A stretch of 64,000 nt of DNA, taken from contig CAVSKL010000002.1 of assembly GCA_963728475.1 (NCBI GenBank), forward strand, positions 806,001-870,000. Reading direction: 5' to 3'. The DNA comes from CAVSKL01 sp963728475 [NCBI: Candidatus Eiseniibacteriota bacterium] (GTDB lineage: Bacteria > Eisenbacteria > RBG-16-71-46 > JABDJR01). The notes beneath the pieces are model-generated. The model made no database searches. It was not told the origin of the DNA and worked only from the letters and a program-made list of their open reading frames with translations. Below are positions 44,362 to 55,489 of this stretch, one piece after another; the stretch's first letter is position 1, and each line of letters opens with the position of its first letter. Both the position numbers and the translations under genes were made by a program.

Positions 44362-46179
44362 TCAGCCCTGGAGGTCCAGGAATGCGCGAAGCCGCCGCCG
44401 CCGGGTGGGGTGGCGCAGCTTGCGAAGCGCCTTGGCCTCGATCTGGCGGATCCGTTCCCGGGTCACCTTGAAGAACGCGCCGACCTCTTCCAGGGTCCGC
44501 GGACATCCGTCCTCGGTGAGGCCGAAGCGGAGCTTGATCACCAGCGCCTCGCGCTTGGTCAAGGTGGAGAGCACCCGCTCCACGTCCTCCTTGAGCATGG
44601 CCTTGGTGGCGGCGGCGGCGGGGTTCACCACCGAGGTGTCCTCGATGAAGTCCCCGAGGTTGGAGTCGTCGTCCTCGCCGATGGGCCGGTCGAGCGAGAT
44701 CGGCTCCTGGGCCGCCTTGAGCACGCTTTTGATCTTGTCCGCCGGCATGTCCAGCCGCTCGGCGATCTCTTCGGGCAGGGGCTCCCGCCCCAGCTCCTGC
44801 ACCAGCCGCCGCGAGGTCCGGACCACCTTGTTGATGGCCTCGATCATGTGGACCGGCACCCGGATGGTGCGGGCCTGGTCGGCGATGGCCCGGGTGATGG
44901 CCTGGCGGATCCACCAGGTGGCGTAGGTCGAGAACTTGTAGCCCTTGCGGTAGTCGAACTTGTCCACCGCGCGCATGAGCCCCGAGTTCCCCTCCTGGAT
45001 GAGGTCCAGGAACTCCAGCCCGCGGTTGGTATAGCGCTTGGCGATGGAGATCACCAGCCGCACGTTGGCCTCGATCATCTCGGTCTTGGCCTTTTCGCGG
45101 TCCCGCTCCCCGCGCTCGATCGCCTCCACCACCTCGTTCAGCTCCTGGGCGCTGATGCGGTTGTCGAGTTCGAAGCGGTTGATCTGGCGCTTGGCCGCCC
45201 GCATCTCCTTGAGGAAGTCGGCGACCTCCTTGGAGTCGAGGCCGGTTTCCGCCTCCACCGATTCGCGCTCCTTCTTCCCCCGCTTGATCCGGCGGGAAAG
45301 TCCCACCGTCTCGTCCAGGGTGTGCTTGGCCCTCGATTCGAGATCGGAGAGGTCCTCCTCGAGCTCCCACAGGCCCGCCCGGAGCTTCTTCAAGTGGAGC
45401 GAGAGCCGCTCCACCAGCTTGGGATTCAGGCCCAGGCCCCGGATCTCCTCGATGATCTTCTCCTGGCGGCGCTTGATCTTCTCCTGGTGCGCGGCCTGCG
45501 CCTTCTGGGAGAGGTTGCCGATCTTCTGCTCCTTCAGCCGCATGAGCTCGGTCTGGAAGCGCGCCACCTTGGTGAGGGTGCGGGCGACCCGGGCCCGGAT
45601 CTTCTTGTTGCCGGCCTCGCCTCCCGAGCCCACGTCCACCTGCACGAAGTCGTCGAGGCGCATCTCCTCGGCCTTGAGCCGGGCGCCCAGATCCTGGAGC
45701 TCCTTCACCGCGGGAGCGGCGCGGAAGAGCGACGCCAGGATCCGGATCTCGGCGTCCTCGATCCGCTTGGCGATCGTCACCTCGCCCTCGCGGTCCAGGA
45801 GCGGCACCTTCCCCATCTCGCGGAGATACATGCGCACGGGGTCGTCGTAGCGGACCGCGGCCGGGCCCACCCCCTTCTCCTCGGGGGTCTTCTCGTTCCG
45901 CCGCCGCGACTTCTTGAGCTTGGTCTGCGCCTCCTCCTCGGTGTCGAAGACGTCGATGCTCATCTCGGAGAGGGCGAGGTACGCCTCCTCCATCTGTTCC
46001 ACCAGCTGCTCGCCGTCCTGATCGGCGGCCAGGAACTGGTCGATCTGGTCGTGGGTGACGAAACCCTGGCGCAGGGCCAAGGACTTCAGCTCCTTGAGCC
46101 GGGGGTTCTCCTTGCCGGAATTGCGGCGCCCCTCGCCCTTGCGGGAGCTTGCCTTGCGCGCCTTCTTGGTTTCCTGCAA
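44362..46179 (-). CDS. rpoD: RNA polymerase primary sigma factor (sigma-70)
   Basis: RpoD (605 residues). Region 1.1 is at the start ([20 protein letters not shown]), region 1.2 begins [20 protein letters not shown], and a charged non-conserved insert runs about 150-340. Regions 2.1-2.4 are canonical ([39 protein letters not shown]). Region 4.2 is the helix-turn-helix [20 protein letters not shown]. The start is TTG at 46179 with GAGGAGG 7 bases upstream. It follows dnaG in the macromolecular-synthesis order. The TTGACA/TATACT promoters in this window fit its specificity. Confidence 0.97.
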   Translation of the reverse strand: MQETKKARKASSRKGEGRRNSGKENPRLKELKSLALRQGFVTHDQIDQFLAADQDGEQLVEQMEEAYLALSEMSIDVFDTEEEAQTKLKKSRRRNEKTPEEKGVGPAAVRYDDPVRMYLREMGKVPLLDREGEVTIAKRIEDAEIRILASLFRAAPAVKELQDLGARLKAEEMRLDDFVQVDVGSGGEAGNKKIRARVARTLTKVARFQTELMRLKEQKIGNLSQKAQAAHQEKIKRRQEKIIEEIRGLGLNPKLVERLSLHLKKLRAGLWELEEDLSDLESRAKHTLDETVGLSRRIKRGKKERESVEAETGLDSKEVADFLKEMRAAKRQINRFELDNRISAQELNEVVEAIERGERDREKAKTEMIEANVRLVISIAKRYTNRGLEFLDLIQEGNSGLMRAVDKFDYRKGYKFSTYATWWIRQAITRAIADQARTIRVPVHMIEAINKVVRTSRRLVQELGREPLPEEIAERLDMPADKIKSVLKAAQEPISLDRPIGEDDDSNLGDFIEDTSVVNPAAAATKAMLKEDVERVLSTLTKREALVIKLRFGLTEDGCPRTLEEVGAFFKVTRERIRQIEAKALRKLRHPTRRRRLRAFLDLQG

Positions 46180-46234
46180 TCCATTGCCTCCTCGCCGGGG
46201 CGCCGCGGCGCCCCCGGCCGAATCGATACGTGGG

Positions 46235-47923
46235 CTAGGCGCCCGATCCCTTCAAAATCTGAAGCTCACGCAGAAGCCGGTCCACCGCGTCGGGGTCCCC
46301 CCGCGATTCGGCGTCCCGGATGGCCTCGCGCAGCGCCTTCCCCCGGGCCTGGCGCACCCGCTCGCGGAGCCGCGCCACCACCGGAGAAAGCTCCGCCCGT
46401 TCCTCGTCCGAGGCCAGGATCTCCGCGATGTAGTTTCGCCACCCCTCCTCCCCCAGCAGCCGGTCGCGCGGGCTCGGATCCCCCGATTCGTGGAGGTCGC
46501 GCCATCGGGCGTAGAGTTCCCGCAACCGGCCCTCCCGAAGGACCTCGCCGGGGAGGAGATCCTCCTCCCCCGATGCTTCGCCGGCCAGGAGCCGGGCCAG
46601 GTAGACCCGGCCCAGCCGATCCTCGATCCCCGGCGCCGCCGCGGTCCGGCGGGCGCCCCGGGGGGCGTTTTCGCCGGCCAGCCGCCCCGCCTCGCGCGCC
46701 AGGGTCGCCTCGTCGAACCGGAACGCCTCCGCCGCCTCCTGCAGCAGCACCCGGCGGCGGATCGGATCGTCGATCCTCGATCCCAGGTACGCGAACGCCT
46801 TAATCAGGTCCTCGCGCTTTTCCAGCTTTCCCAGGAGCGTCTCCCGCGCGAACCGCACCACCCCGGGCGCGCTCAGGCGGAGCGCCTCCATCGCCTCGGC
46901 TCCGTGGGCCCGCACGTAGGAGTCGGGATCGTGGCCGTCGGGAAGCGCGATCACCCGCACCTCGAGCCCCTCTCCCAGAAACGTTCCCGCGCTCTTCCAG
47001 GCCGCCCGGATCCCCGCCCGGTCGCCGTCGAAGAGCAGCACCGCCCGGTCCACGTACCGCTTGAGCACCCGGGCCTGGTCCTCGGTGAACGCGGTGCCGC
47101 AGGACGCCACCGTGCCCTCGAACCCGGCCTGGGCCAGGGTGAGGGCGTCCATGTAGCCCTCCACCACCAGCGCCTCCCCCGCCTTCTTCAGCGCCTCCTT
47201 GGCCTCGGCGAGGCCGTAAAGGACCTTCCCCTTGACGAAGACCTCCGTCTCGGGGCTGTTCAGGTACTTCGGCTCCTCGTCCCCCAGGGTCCGCGCTCCG
47301 AACCCGATCGTCCGCCCCAGCGGCGACCGGATGGGGATGATCACCCGTCCCCGGAACCGGTCGTAGGGACCCCGGTCGCCGGCGATGACCAGCCCCGCGC
47401 GCTCCAGGAGCGCCGCCGGCCAGCGGGTCCCCGCCGCGTCCAGGAGCCCCGACCACCCCGGAGGGGCCCAACCCAGCCCGAATTGTTCCTGGACCGGCGT
47501 CTCCAGGCCGCGCCGCTCCAGGTACTGCCGGGCCGCCCCGCCGGTCCGGCCGGCCAGGGCCTTGCGATAGTGCCCCGAAGCCCACTCCAGAACCGGGTAC
47601 ACGCTCTCTTCCTCGGGCCCCGACCATCCCGTTTTCGGGAGGGGGATGCCCGCCCGCGAGGCCAAAAACTCGACCGCCTCCGGAAAGCTCAGCTTTTCGA
47701 ACTCCATGAGGAAGCGGAACACGTCCCCTCCCTCGCCGCAACCGAAGCACTTGAAGATCTGCCGGTCCGGATTCACGGTGAAGGACGGCGTCTTCTCCTG
47801 GTGGAAGGGGCAGAGCGCCTTCCACGTCCGTCCCACCCGCTTGAGCTGCACATGTTCCGAGACCACGGCCGCGATGTCGGTCGCCTCGCGCACGCGCTCG
47901 ATGGTCTCGGGCGGAAACCGCAT
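46235..47923 (-). CDS. dnaG: DNA primase
   Basis: DnaG (562 residues) makes RNA primers at the replication fork. The N-terminal CHC2 zinc finger is seen as [11 protein letters not shown] ... CFGCGEGG. The catalytic core carries [14 protein letters not shown] and the TOPRIM acidic motif LLFDGDRAG. The C-terminal helicase-interaction region is short and weakly conserved. The ATG at 47923 shares one base with the mutS2 stop (TGATG). Confidence 0.96.
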   Translation of the reverse strand: MRFPPETIERVREATDIAAVVSEHVQLKRVGRTWKALCPFHQEKTPSFTVNPDRQIFKCFGCGEGGDVFRFLMEFEKLSFPEAVEFLASRAGIPLPKTGWSGPEEESVYPVLEWASGHYRKALAGRTGGAARQYLERRGLETPVQEQFGLGWAPPGWSGLLDAAGTRWPAALLERAGLVIAGDRGPYDRFRGRVIIPIRSPLGRTIGFGARTLGDEEPKYLNSPETEVFVKGKVLYGLAEAKEALKKAGEALVVEGYMDALTLAQAGFEGTVASCGTAFTEDQARVLKRYVDRAVLLFDGDRAGIRAAWKSAGTFLGEGLEVRVIALPDGHDPDSYVRAHGAEAMEALRLSAPGVVRFARETLLGKLEKREDLIKAFAYLGSRIDDPIRRRVLLQEAAEAFRFDEATLAREAGRLAGENAPRGARRTAAAPGIEDRLGRVYLARLLAGEASGEEDLLPGEVLREGRLRELYARWRDLHESGDPSPRDRLLGEEGWRNYIAEILASDEERAELSPVVARLRERVRQARGKALREAIRDAESRGDPDAVDRLLRELQILKGSGA

Positions 47924-50358
47924 CAGCCCTCCAGCCTCACCACGGTGGCGCCGGTCCCGCCCTCCCACTGGTCGGCGGTCTTGGCCGAGGCCACCGCGCC
48001 GTGGTTCCGGACGAACTCGCCCACCGCCTGCCGCAACGCCCCGGTCCCCTTCCCGTGAATGATCCGGAGCTCCTGGAGCCCGGCCAGGACGGCCTGGTCC
48101 AGGGCCCGGTCCAACTTGTCCAGGGCCTCGTCCACCCGGAGCCCCCTCAGGTCCACCTCGATGGGGACGGAGCCGGTCTCCGGGAGCACCGCGGCCGGTT
48201 GCCGCCCGCCCGAGGCCTCGGACGGGGCCGCCGCCGCCGCCGGTTCCTCCGGCACCCGGAGGCCGGCCACCGGAAGCTCCACCCGGAGGCCTCCTTGTAC
48301 TACCAGAACGCGCCCCGAGCCATCCGGCGGACGTACCACTTCCACCTCCCGCCCCAGGCTCTCCGCCCAGTACCGGTCCCCGGCCCGGACCTCCTCCGGC
48401 ACCCGCCCCCGCGGCCGGGGGCGGGGCGGCGCTTCCAGCCGGGCCAGCCGGGCCTGCTCTCCCGCCAGTTCCTGCCGGGTGGGGGCCTCCCGCCGCCGGG
48501 ACCGGCCCCGGGCGGCGGCATCGGCCCGGCGGAGGGTCTCCTCCGCCCGCCGCAGGATCTCCCGGGCCTGGCGCGCGGCCTTCGCCCGCACCGACGCCCT
48601 CTCTTCCAGTAGACGAGCCAGGCGCCCCCGGGTTTCCTCTTCCAACCGGCGCGCCTCGCGAAGCAGGTCCTCGGCCCCCGCCCGCGCCTCGGCCAGGCCC
48701 TTCCGTTCGGCCTCGAGCTGGGCCAGGAGCGCCTTCACATCCCGCTCCTCCCGGGGAAGGAGCGCCTCGGCCCGGGCCACCCGCTCCTCCGGAAAGCCCA
48801 GGCTCCGCGCCATCTCCAGGGCATGGCTCTCGCCCGGGATCCCCACCGCCAGCCGGTAAGTCGGCCGGTGGGTCCCCCCGTCAAACACCATGGAGGCGTT
48901 CCGGATCCCCGGCGTCTCCGCCGCGTACCCTTTGAGCGTCCCCAGGTGGGTGGTGACAAGACCCAGGGTCCCGCGTTCCACCAGCCGTTCCAGCACGCTC
49001 CGGGCCAGGGCCGCCCCCTCCTGGGGGTCGGTGCCCGAACCCAGCTCATCCAACAGCACCAGCGTGCCCGGCCCCGCCGCCCGGAGGGCCTCCCCCCAGC
49101 GGCCGAGGTGGGCCCCGAAAGTGCTCAAGTCCATGTCCAGGCTCTGCTCGTCTCCCAGGCTCACCACCCAGCGCTCGGTCCACGGAAACACGCAACCCGG
49201 ATCGGCCGGCACCAGACACCCGGCCTGGGCCATCACGCTCAGGAGCCCCACCGTCATGAGCGCCACCGTCTTTCCACCCATGTTGGGGCCGGTGACCAGC
49301 AGCATCCGGGTCCCCGCGTCCAACTCCAGATCGAGCGGGATCACCGCCGCCCGCGCCCTCTCCAGCCCCCCCTGGGCCCGGCGGGCCTCCAGGAGGAGGG
49401 GATGCCGCGCCCCGGAGAGCCGGAGCCGCGGCTCGTTGGTCAGGGCCGGCGGTTCCGCGTTCCAGCGCACCGCCAGCGCCGCCCGGGCCCGAAGGGCGTC
49501 CAGCCGGCCGACCTCCTCGTAATCGCGGGCCAGCGCGGCCGATTCCCCCTCGAAACGCCCGCTCAGCTCGGCGAGGATGCGGCGGATCTCCGCCCGCTCC
49601 TCGGCGTCCATCTCGCGGAGCGCGTTGTTGTCCTCGACCACCTCCATCGGCTCGACGTAGAGGGTGGACCCCGACGCCGAGCGGTCCTGCACCAGCCCCG
49701 GCACCCGGCCCCGATGGGTCACCGGCACCGAGACCACGTACCGCCCTTCCCGCAGGGTCACCAGCGACGCCGCGTCCTCGCTCGAGAGCGACGCGGCCAC
49801 CCGCTCCATGCGCGCGCGCAACCGTTCGCGCCGCGTTTCCCGTTCGCGCCGGATCCGTCTCAGTGCCGGGCTCGCGGTGTCCCGGATCTCGCCCGAAGGT
49901 TCGAACGTCTCGGCGAGGGCCCGCTCCAGGTGGGGGAAAGGGGCCAGCGGCCCGGCCAGTTCGCCCAGGTGCGGATGCTCGGCCGCCGCCCGATCCAGGC
50001 TCGCCCGGGCCAACCGCGTCGCCCGCAGGAGCGTCCCCAGACCCATGAGTTCCTCGGCCGACAGCACGCTTCCCGGGGTCCGGAGCCGCGAGAGCACGGG
50101 ACGCAGGTCTCCCACTTCGAGGGGGGGAACCCCCTCCCCGGCCTCGGCGCGAAGCTTCAACGCCGCCACCAGCGCCAGCACGCGCTCCGCCTCCTCCCGA
50201 TCGGGAAGCGGGCCCAGGGCCGCGATTCGCCGCTCCCCCTCGTGGGTGGTGGCGAGCCCGGACAAGAGTTCCCGCACCCGCCCGAATTCCAGGCGCTCGG
50301 GGCCGGTTTCCGGGGTCGTGCCGGCGACGGCTGATCGGTGCGTCTCAGGTTCGGGAAT
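47923..50358 (-). CDS. mutS2: MutS2 endonuclease
   Basis: MutS2 (811 residues from the proposed start) acts on recombination intermediates or collided ribosomes. It has a MutS core, an ABC ATPase (TGPNMGGKT, LLDELGSGTDPQEGAA, VTTHLGTLKGYA), a long coiled coil and a C-terminal Smr domain (VDLRGLRVDEAL, IIHGKGTGALRQAV). The conserved N-terminus ERLEFGRVRELLSGLA lies upstream of the first usual start (GTG 50277). The only well-placed start before it is ATT at 50358, with GGGGAG 9 bases upstream. It sits between rpsU and dnaG. Confidence 0.9.
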   Translation of the reverse strand: MPEPETHRSAVAGTTPETGPERLEFGRVRELLSGLATTHEGERRIAALGPLPDREEAERVLALVAALKLRAEAGEGVPPLEVGDLRPVLSRLRTPGSVLSAEELMGLGTLLRATRLARASLDRAAAEHPHLGELAGPLAPFPHLERALAETFEPSGEIRDTASPALRRIRRERETRRERLRARMERVAASLSSEDAASLVTLREGRYVVSVPVTHRGRVPGLVQDRSASGSTLYVEPMEVVEDNNALREMDAEERAEIRRILAELSGRFEGESAALARDYEEVGRLDALRARAALAVRWNAEPPALTNEPRLRLSGARHPLLLEARRAQGGLERARAAVIPLDLELDAGTRMLLVTGPNMGGKTVALMTVGLLSVMAQAGCLVPADPGCVFPWTERWVVSLGDEQSLDMDLSTFGAHLGRWGEALRAAGPGTLVLLDELGSGTDPQEGAALARSVLERLVERGTLGLVTTHLGTLKGYAAETPGIRNASMVFDGGTHRPTYRLAVGIPGESHALEMARSLGFPEERVARAEALLPREERDVKALLAQLEAERKGLAEARAGAEDLLREARRLEEETRGRLARLLEERASVRAKAARQAREILRRAEETLRRADAAARGRSRRREAPTRQELAGEQARLARLEAPPRPRPRGRVPEEVRAGDRYWAESLGREVEVVRPPDGSGRVLVVQGGLRVELPVAGLRVPEEPAAAAAPSEASGGRQPAAVLPETGSVPIEVDLRGLRVDEALDKLDRALDQAVLAGLQELRIIHGKGTGALRQAVGEFVRNHGAVASAKTADQWEGGTGATVVRLEG

Positions 50359-50442
50359 CGTCCCTGTCTCCCCTGACAGCCCCTCGGACTACCGGATCCG
50401 GCCGCGTCTCGAGGGACTTGTCGAAGCCCCGGGCCGGAGGAA

Positions 50443-50478
50443 CGAACGGAGCCCGCTCCTCGAGCCAGGCTCCGTTCG
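50443..50478 (-). terminator. Hairpin between rpsU and mutS2
   Basis: CGAACGGAGCC pairs with GGCTCCGTTCG (11 bp) around a 14-base loop. No U tract follows. It may attenuate read-through from rpsU into mutS2-dnaG-rpoD. The rest of the 206-base gap shows nothing else. Confidence 0.4.
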
Positions 50479-50564
50479 GGTGCACTGACCCGCGGACGCG
50501 CGCCGGTTGGAGGGCGGCGGCGAGCCGCGGGGACGGTACCGGAAATTCTCGCGGTGAGCCGCGA

Positions 50565-50762
50565 TCAGGCCATCTGCTGGGCCTGCTGCTTCAGCATCTT
50601 GCGGCGGGCGGCAGCGACCTTGCGTTTGCGCCGCTCGCTCGGCTTCTCGAAGTGCTGATGCCGGCGCAGATCCGAGAGGATCCCCGCTTTCTCGCACTTC
50701 TTCTTGAACCGGCGGAGGGCGCCTTCGAAGCTCTCCCCCTCCTTGACACGGATTCCAGCCAT
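50565..50762 (-). CDS. rpsU: 30S ribosomal protein S21
   Basis: S21 (65 residues): [20 protein letters not shown] at the start, [21 protein letters not shown] in the middle and a basic, glutamine-rich tail. GGTGATT lies 8 bases upstream of the ATG and matches the end of 16S rRNA. It leads the rpsU-mutS2-dnaG-rpoD group and has its own promoter. Confidence 0.96.
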   Translation of the reverse strand: MAGIRVKEGESFEGALRRFKKKCEKAGILSDLRRHQHFEKPSERRKRKVAAARRKMLKQQAQQMA

Positions 50763-50919
50763 TCCTTGAATCACCCCGCAATCATGGCAACGCTGTGTGG
50801 TCGTAAACCGAACGGCCGATGTCTTCGGCCGGTGAGAGGCAAAATCCCCCGGCGGCGCCGGGCGCATGGCGGCGCCGGACGTCTTAACTTCTTGGGAGGA
50901 CTGCCATTGGGCACTAGCG
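50763..50919 (-). other. Structured 5' leader of rpsU
   Basis: About 157 bases between the predicted transcription start and the rpsU ATG. The minus strand contains CGGCCGAAGACATCGGCCG (a 6-bp hairpin) and a larger GC-rich inverted repeat CCGGCGCC...GGCGCCGCCGG. A seven-codon reading frame starts at an ATG near the 5' end. It could be a regulatory leader; no known riboswitch is recognised. Confidence 0.4.
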
Positions 50920-50925
50920 ACAACA

Positions 50926-50954
50926 AGGATACCGCACGACCCCCGGCTTGTCAA
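50926..50954 (-). promoter_or_regulatory. Sigma-70 promoter for rpsU and following genes
   Basis: TTGACA, 17 bases, TATCCT on the minus strand, directly after the rsmE stop. It starts a transcript near 50919. Confidence 0.8.
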
Positions 50955-50961
50955 ATCCGGG

Positions 50962-51753
50962 TCAAGCCCCGGCGGGGTCCGGCCCCAGCTCCCCCAGGGT
51001 GGCCAGGGCGGCGGCCAGGAGCGCCACCACCGCGGTCTCGGCCCGGAGGCGATGCCCCCCCAGCCGGATGAAACGCGCCCCCGCCCGATCCAAGATGCCC
51101 CGCTCCTCCGGGGTGAGCCCCCCTTCCGGCCCCACCACCGCCACCAGGGGGCCCCCGCCGGGCTCCCGCGCCGCCTCCCGGGGGTCGAGCCCCTCCGGAT
51201 CCGCCACCCACAGGGTCCGCGCGGGGGGAAGCGCGGCCAGGAACCCATCCAGATCGGCAGGGGGCAGGATCTCGAGGAGCCGGGCCCGCCGGGACTGCTT
51301 GAGCGACTCCACCGCGAGGCGGTGCCAGCGCTCGGATTTGGTCCCCTCCCCGGCGGGGCGGGCCACGCACCGGGTGAGAAGGAGCGGCTGGAACCGTTCC
51401 ACCCCCAGCTCCCCCGCTTTCTCCACCAGGAAGTCCATGCGGGTGGAGCGCAGCACTCCCGCGCCCAGCCAGATGCGGCGGGCGGGCCAGACCGGGATAC
51501 GCTCCTCGGCGTCGACCTCCACCTCCACCGCCCGCTTGCCGAGGCCGGCCACCCGGCCGTGGAAGCGCCCCCCCCGGCCGTCCACCAGCTGCACCGCGTC
51601 CCCGGTCTTGAGCCGGAGGCTCCGGTGGGCGTGATCGGCCTCGGCCCCCTCCAGGCGCGCCCGGCCGCCGATGGCGGGGGTCGAGGCCACGAAGAGCACC
51701 TGCTCGGGCTCCTCCCCGGGGCGGGGCGGGCGCCGGGAACCGCGGCGGCCCAT
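50962..51753 (-). CDS. rsmE: 16S rRNA (uracil-1498-N3)-methyltransferase
   Basis: RsmE (263 residues) of the SPOUT family. An N-terminal PUA-like domain with [19 protein letters not shown] is followed by the knotted methyltransferase part with [34 protein letters not shown] and [18 protein letters not shown]. It starts one base inside the dnaJ stop (TGATG), a common dnaJ-prmA/rsmE neighbourhood. Confidence 0.94.
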   Translation of the reverse strand: MGRRGSRRPPRPGEEPEQVLFVASTPAIGGRARLEGAEADHAHRSLRLKTGDAVQLVDGRGGRFHGRVAGLGKRAVEVEVDAEERIPVWPARRIWLGAGVLRSTRMDFLVEKAGELGVERFQPLLLTRCVARPAGEGTKSERWHRLAVESLKQSRRARLLEILPPADLDGFLAALPPARTLWVADPEGLDPREAAREPGGGPLVAVVGPEGGLTPEERGILDRAGARFIRLGGHRLRAETAVVALLAAALATLGELGPDPAGA

Positions 51754-52851
51754 CAGGAGCGGCGCTCCTCGGCCTCCCGTTCGTGTTCCAGGAGCCGCTC
51801 GAGGAGCTTGCGCTCCTCCCGGGAGAGCTTCTCGGGCACCGCAATCCGCACCCGCACGAGCTGGCTTCCCCGGGCGCCCCCGTGAAGCCGCGGAAGCCCC
51901 TTCCCCTTGAGCCGCAGAAGCGTGCCGTGCTGGACCCCGGCCGGCACGTCCAGGGTCGCGGTGCCGTCGAGGGTGGGGACGTCGAGCTTTCCCCCAAGAG
52001 CGGCCCGCGCCGGGCCGATGCGAAGCTCGGTGACCAGATCCCGCTCGTGGCGCTCCCATCCCACCCGCTCCTCCACCTCGATCAGGACCTGGAGGTCGCC
52101 GGAGGATCCGCCCTGCACCCCGGAATCCCCTTCCCCGCGCAGGTTCAGGTAGTCGCCGGTGGAGACGCCGGGGGGGATCTTCACCTGGACCCTGGCCTCG
52201 CCCGCCACCCGGCCGTCGCCCTTGCAGGCGTGGCAGGGGTCCTTGATGAAGGTGCCGCGCCCGCTGCACTGCGGGCAGGGGCCGACGTTGACGAACTGGC
52301 CGAAGAACGAGCGGTGCACCCGCTGCACCCGGCCGCTCCCCTTGCAGAGGTTGCAGGTCTCGGACGCGCCGCCCCCCTCCACGCCGGTGCCGCCGCAGTC
52401 CTCGCAGGCCACCGCGCGCCGGATCTTGAGCTCCTTCTCGACCCCGGTGACCACCTCGTTCAGGCTCACCCGAAGCCTCAGCCGGCGGTCCTCGCCGCGG
52501 GTGAGGTCGGCGGGGCGCCCCCCCCCCCATGCCCATGCCGAACATGTCGCCGAAGTCGCGCATGAACGCGCGGAGCGCGTCCTGGAGGTCGAACTCCACG
52601 CCGCTGAAACCGGGGCCGGCGCCGCCGCGAAGGCCGGCGTGCCCGTAGCGGTCGTAGACCGAACGCTTCTCCTCGTGGCCCAGCACCTCGTAGGCCTCGG
52701 TCGCCTCCTTGAAGCTCTCCTCGGCGCCCGGATCGCCCGGATTCCGGTCCGGGTGGTATTTCATGGCCAGCACGCGGTAGGCCTTCTTGATCTCCTCCAC
52801 CGAGGACTCCCGCGCCACCCCCAGCACCTCGTAGTAGTCGCGCTGGCTCAC
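51753..52851 (-). CDS. dnaJ: Chaperone DnaJ, frameshifted in a G11 run
   Basis: DnaJ in two frames. GTG 52851 begins the J domain ([20 protein letters not shown], with HPD in [10 protein letters not shown]) and a glycine-rich linker ending GMGMGGG. After a run of 11 G at 52518-52528 the next frame continues with four zinc motifs ([32 protein letters not shown]) and the substrate-binding domain. The span of 1,099 bases is one over a multiple of three, so one extra G restores or breaks the frame. The joined protein would have about 365 residues. GTG overlaps the nrnA stop. Confidence 0.9.
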
Positions 52852-53879
52852 CGGGCCGCGTCCCCTTCCGGCGGGAGGGCGTCGACCATGGCGGCCAGGA
52901 GTTCCCGTTCCGCGCGGGCCAGCGGACCGGGATGGGTGGCCCCGGAAGCCAGCACGTGCCCTCCCCCACCGAAGACCGCCGCCACCCGGTTCACGTTCAT
53001 GAGGCCGCGCGAGCGGAGGCTCACCTTGACCTGGCCGTCCGCGCGTTCGAACAGGAGCACGATCCCTTCGGTGCCGGACAGGGTGCGCGCCACGTCCACG
53101 AAGCCCTCGGTGTCGGCGGGAACCGCCCCCGAGGCCTCGATCATCTTCCGGTCGAGCACCAGCATGGCGATGCGTCCCTCCGCCTCCACCCGCATGGTGG
53201 ACAGCCCCTCGCCCAGGAGCCGGAGGCGGGCCAGGCTGGAGTTGCCGTAGACCTCCTCGTAGAGCTCGTTGGGGTCGAGGCCGGCGGCCAGAAGCTCTCC
53301 CGCCGCCCGGTGGGCGCGGGCGTCGCTGTTGGTGAAGCGGAAAGAGCCGGTGTCGGTGAGGATGGAGACGTAGAAGCCGAGCGCCATCCTCCGGTCCACC
53401 GCGTGGCCGCGGTCCCGGATCATCTCGTAGACCAGCTGGCCGGTGGCGGCGGCGGTGAGGTCCACCGCGTAGAGGTCGGCCATGCCGTTGTTCTCGAACG
53501 GGTGGTGGTCGATGCAGATCTTGAGGGCGTTCGAGGCGCGGAGCGTCTCCCCCAGCGCCCCCAGCCGCTCCCAGCGGGAGATGTCGAGCACGATCACCGC
53601 CTCGCGGCCGGCGATCACCGGGTTGTGGCGGACGGGGTCGTAGGCCTCGTACTCCCCCTCCCGCCCCAGGAAGGCGTAGCGATCGGAGAGCGGGTCGGGA
53701 TTGACGATGCGGGCGTCCTTCCCCCGGGACTTGAGATACCACCAGAGCCCCAGCTCGGCCCCCAGGCCGTCGCCGTCGGGGTTCTGATGGGTGGTGACCA
53801 GGAACCGGTCCCGGCCGTCGAGGGCTTCGAGGATCCGGGACCAGTCGGGAGTGGGGAGGCCGGGTTGGGTTGAGTGCAT
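52848..53879 (-). CDS. nrnA: DHH-family phosphoesterase, NrnA type
   Basis: A 343-residue nanoRNase/pAp-phosphatase. The DHH domain has [29 protein letters not shown] and [13 protein letters not shown]. The DHHA1 domain has [15 protein letters not shown] and [13 protein letters not shown]. It degrades 2-5-mer RNAs and 3'-phosphoadenosine phosphate. The ATG at 53879 is chosen because a -10 element lies only 10 bases upstream; the in-frame TTG at 53918 is part of the -35. No ribosome-binding site precedes the ATG. Confidence 0.92.
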   Translation of the reverse strand: MHSTQPGLPTPDWSRILEALDGRDRFLVTTHQNPDGDGLGAELGLWWYLKSRGKDARIVNPDPLSDRYAFLGREGEYEAYDPVRHNPVIAGREAVIVLDISRWERLGALGETLRASNALKICIDHHPFENNGMADLYAVDLTAAATGQLVYEMIRDRGHAVDRRMALGFYVSILTDTGSFRFTNSDARAHRAAGELLAAGLDPNELYEEVYGNSSLARLRLLGEGLSTMRVEAEGRIAMLVLDRKMIEASGAVPADTEGFVDVARTLSGTEGIVLLFERADGQVKVSLRSRGLMNVNRVAAVFGGGGHVLASGATHPGPLARAERELLAAMVDALPPEGDAAR

Positions 53880-53889
53880 GAGGGCAAGG

Positions 53890-53918
53890 AGTTTAGCGAA
53901 GCGCTCGAGGCGGGTCAA
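53890..53918 (-). promoter_or_regulatory. Promoter for nrnA, probably leaderless
   Basis: TTGACC, 17 bases, TAAACT on the minus strand, with the -10 ending 10 bases before the nrnA ATG. Transcription would begin about 0-4 bases before the ATG. Confidence 0.55.
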
Positions 53919-54094
53919 CGAGGCCCCGGAGCGCGGGTTCCGGGGCCTGGGGCGGGCCGCGCGGAGGTGAATTCCATTATCAGGGTCCGTTTGGCCGACT
54001 CTCGCTTGACTCGCCCCACCGGGTCCCGCACCATTCCCGGGGCCATTTTCGGCCGGCGTATTTTCAACCCACCATCGATGCGGAGACGACGACG

Positions 54095-55438
<1,344 letters not shown>

Positions 55439-55489
55439 GCCGGGTCCGTCCGCATCGGGGCCGGCGCGTCGCGCCGCGTTCCGGCGAGA

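Noticed and set aside
52478-52851. Programmed ribosomal frameshift in dnaJ
   Set aside because: The G11 tract could allow slippage, but dnaJ is not known to use it, no downstream stimulatory hairpin is evident, and sod shows a similar poly-G break. An indel or sequencing error is simpler.
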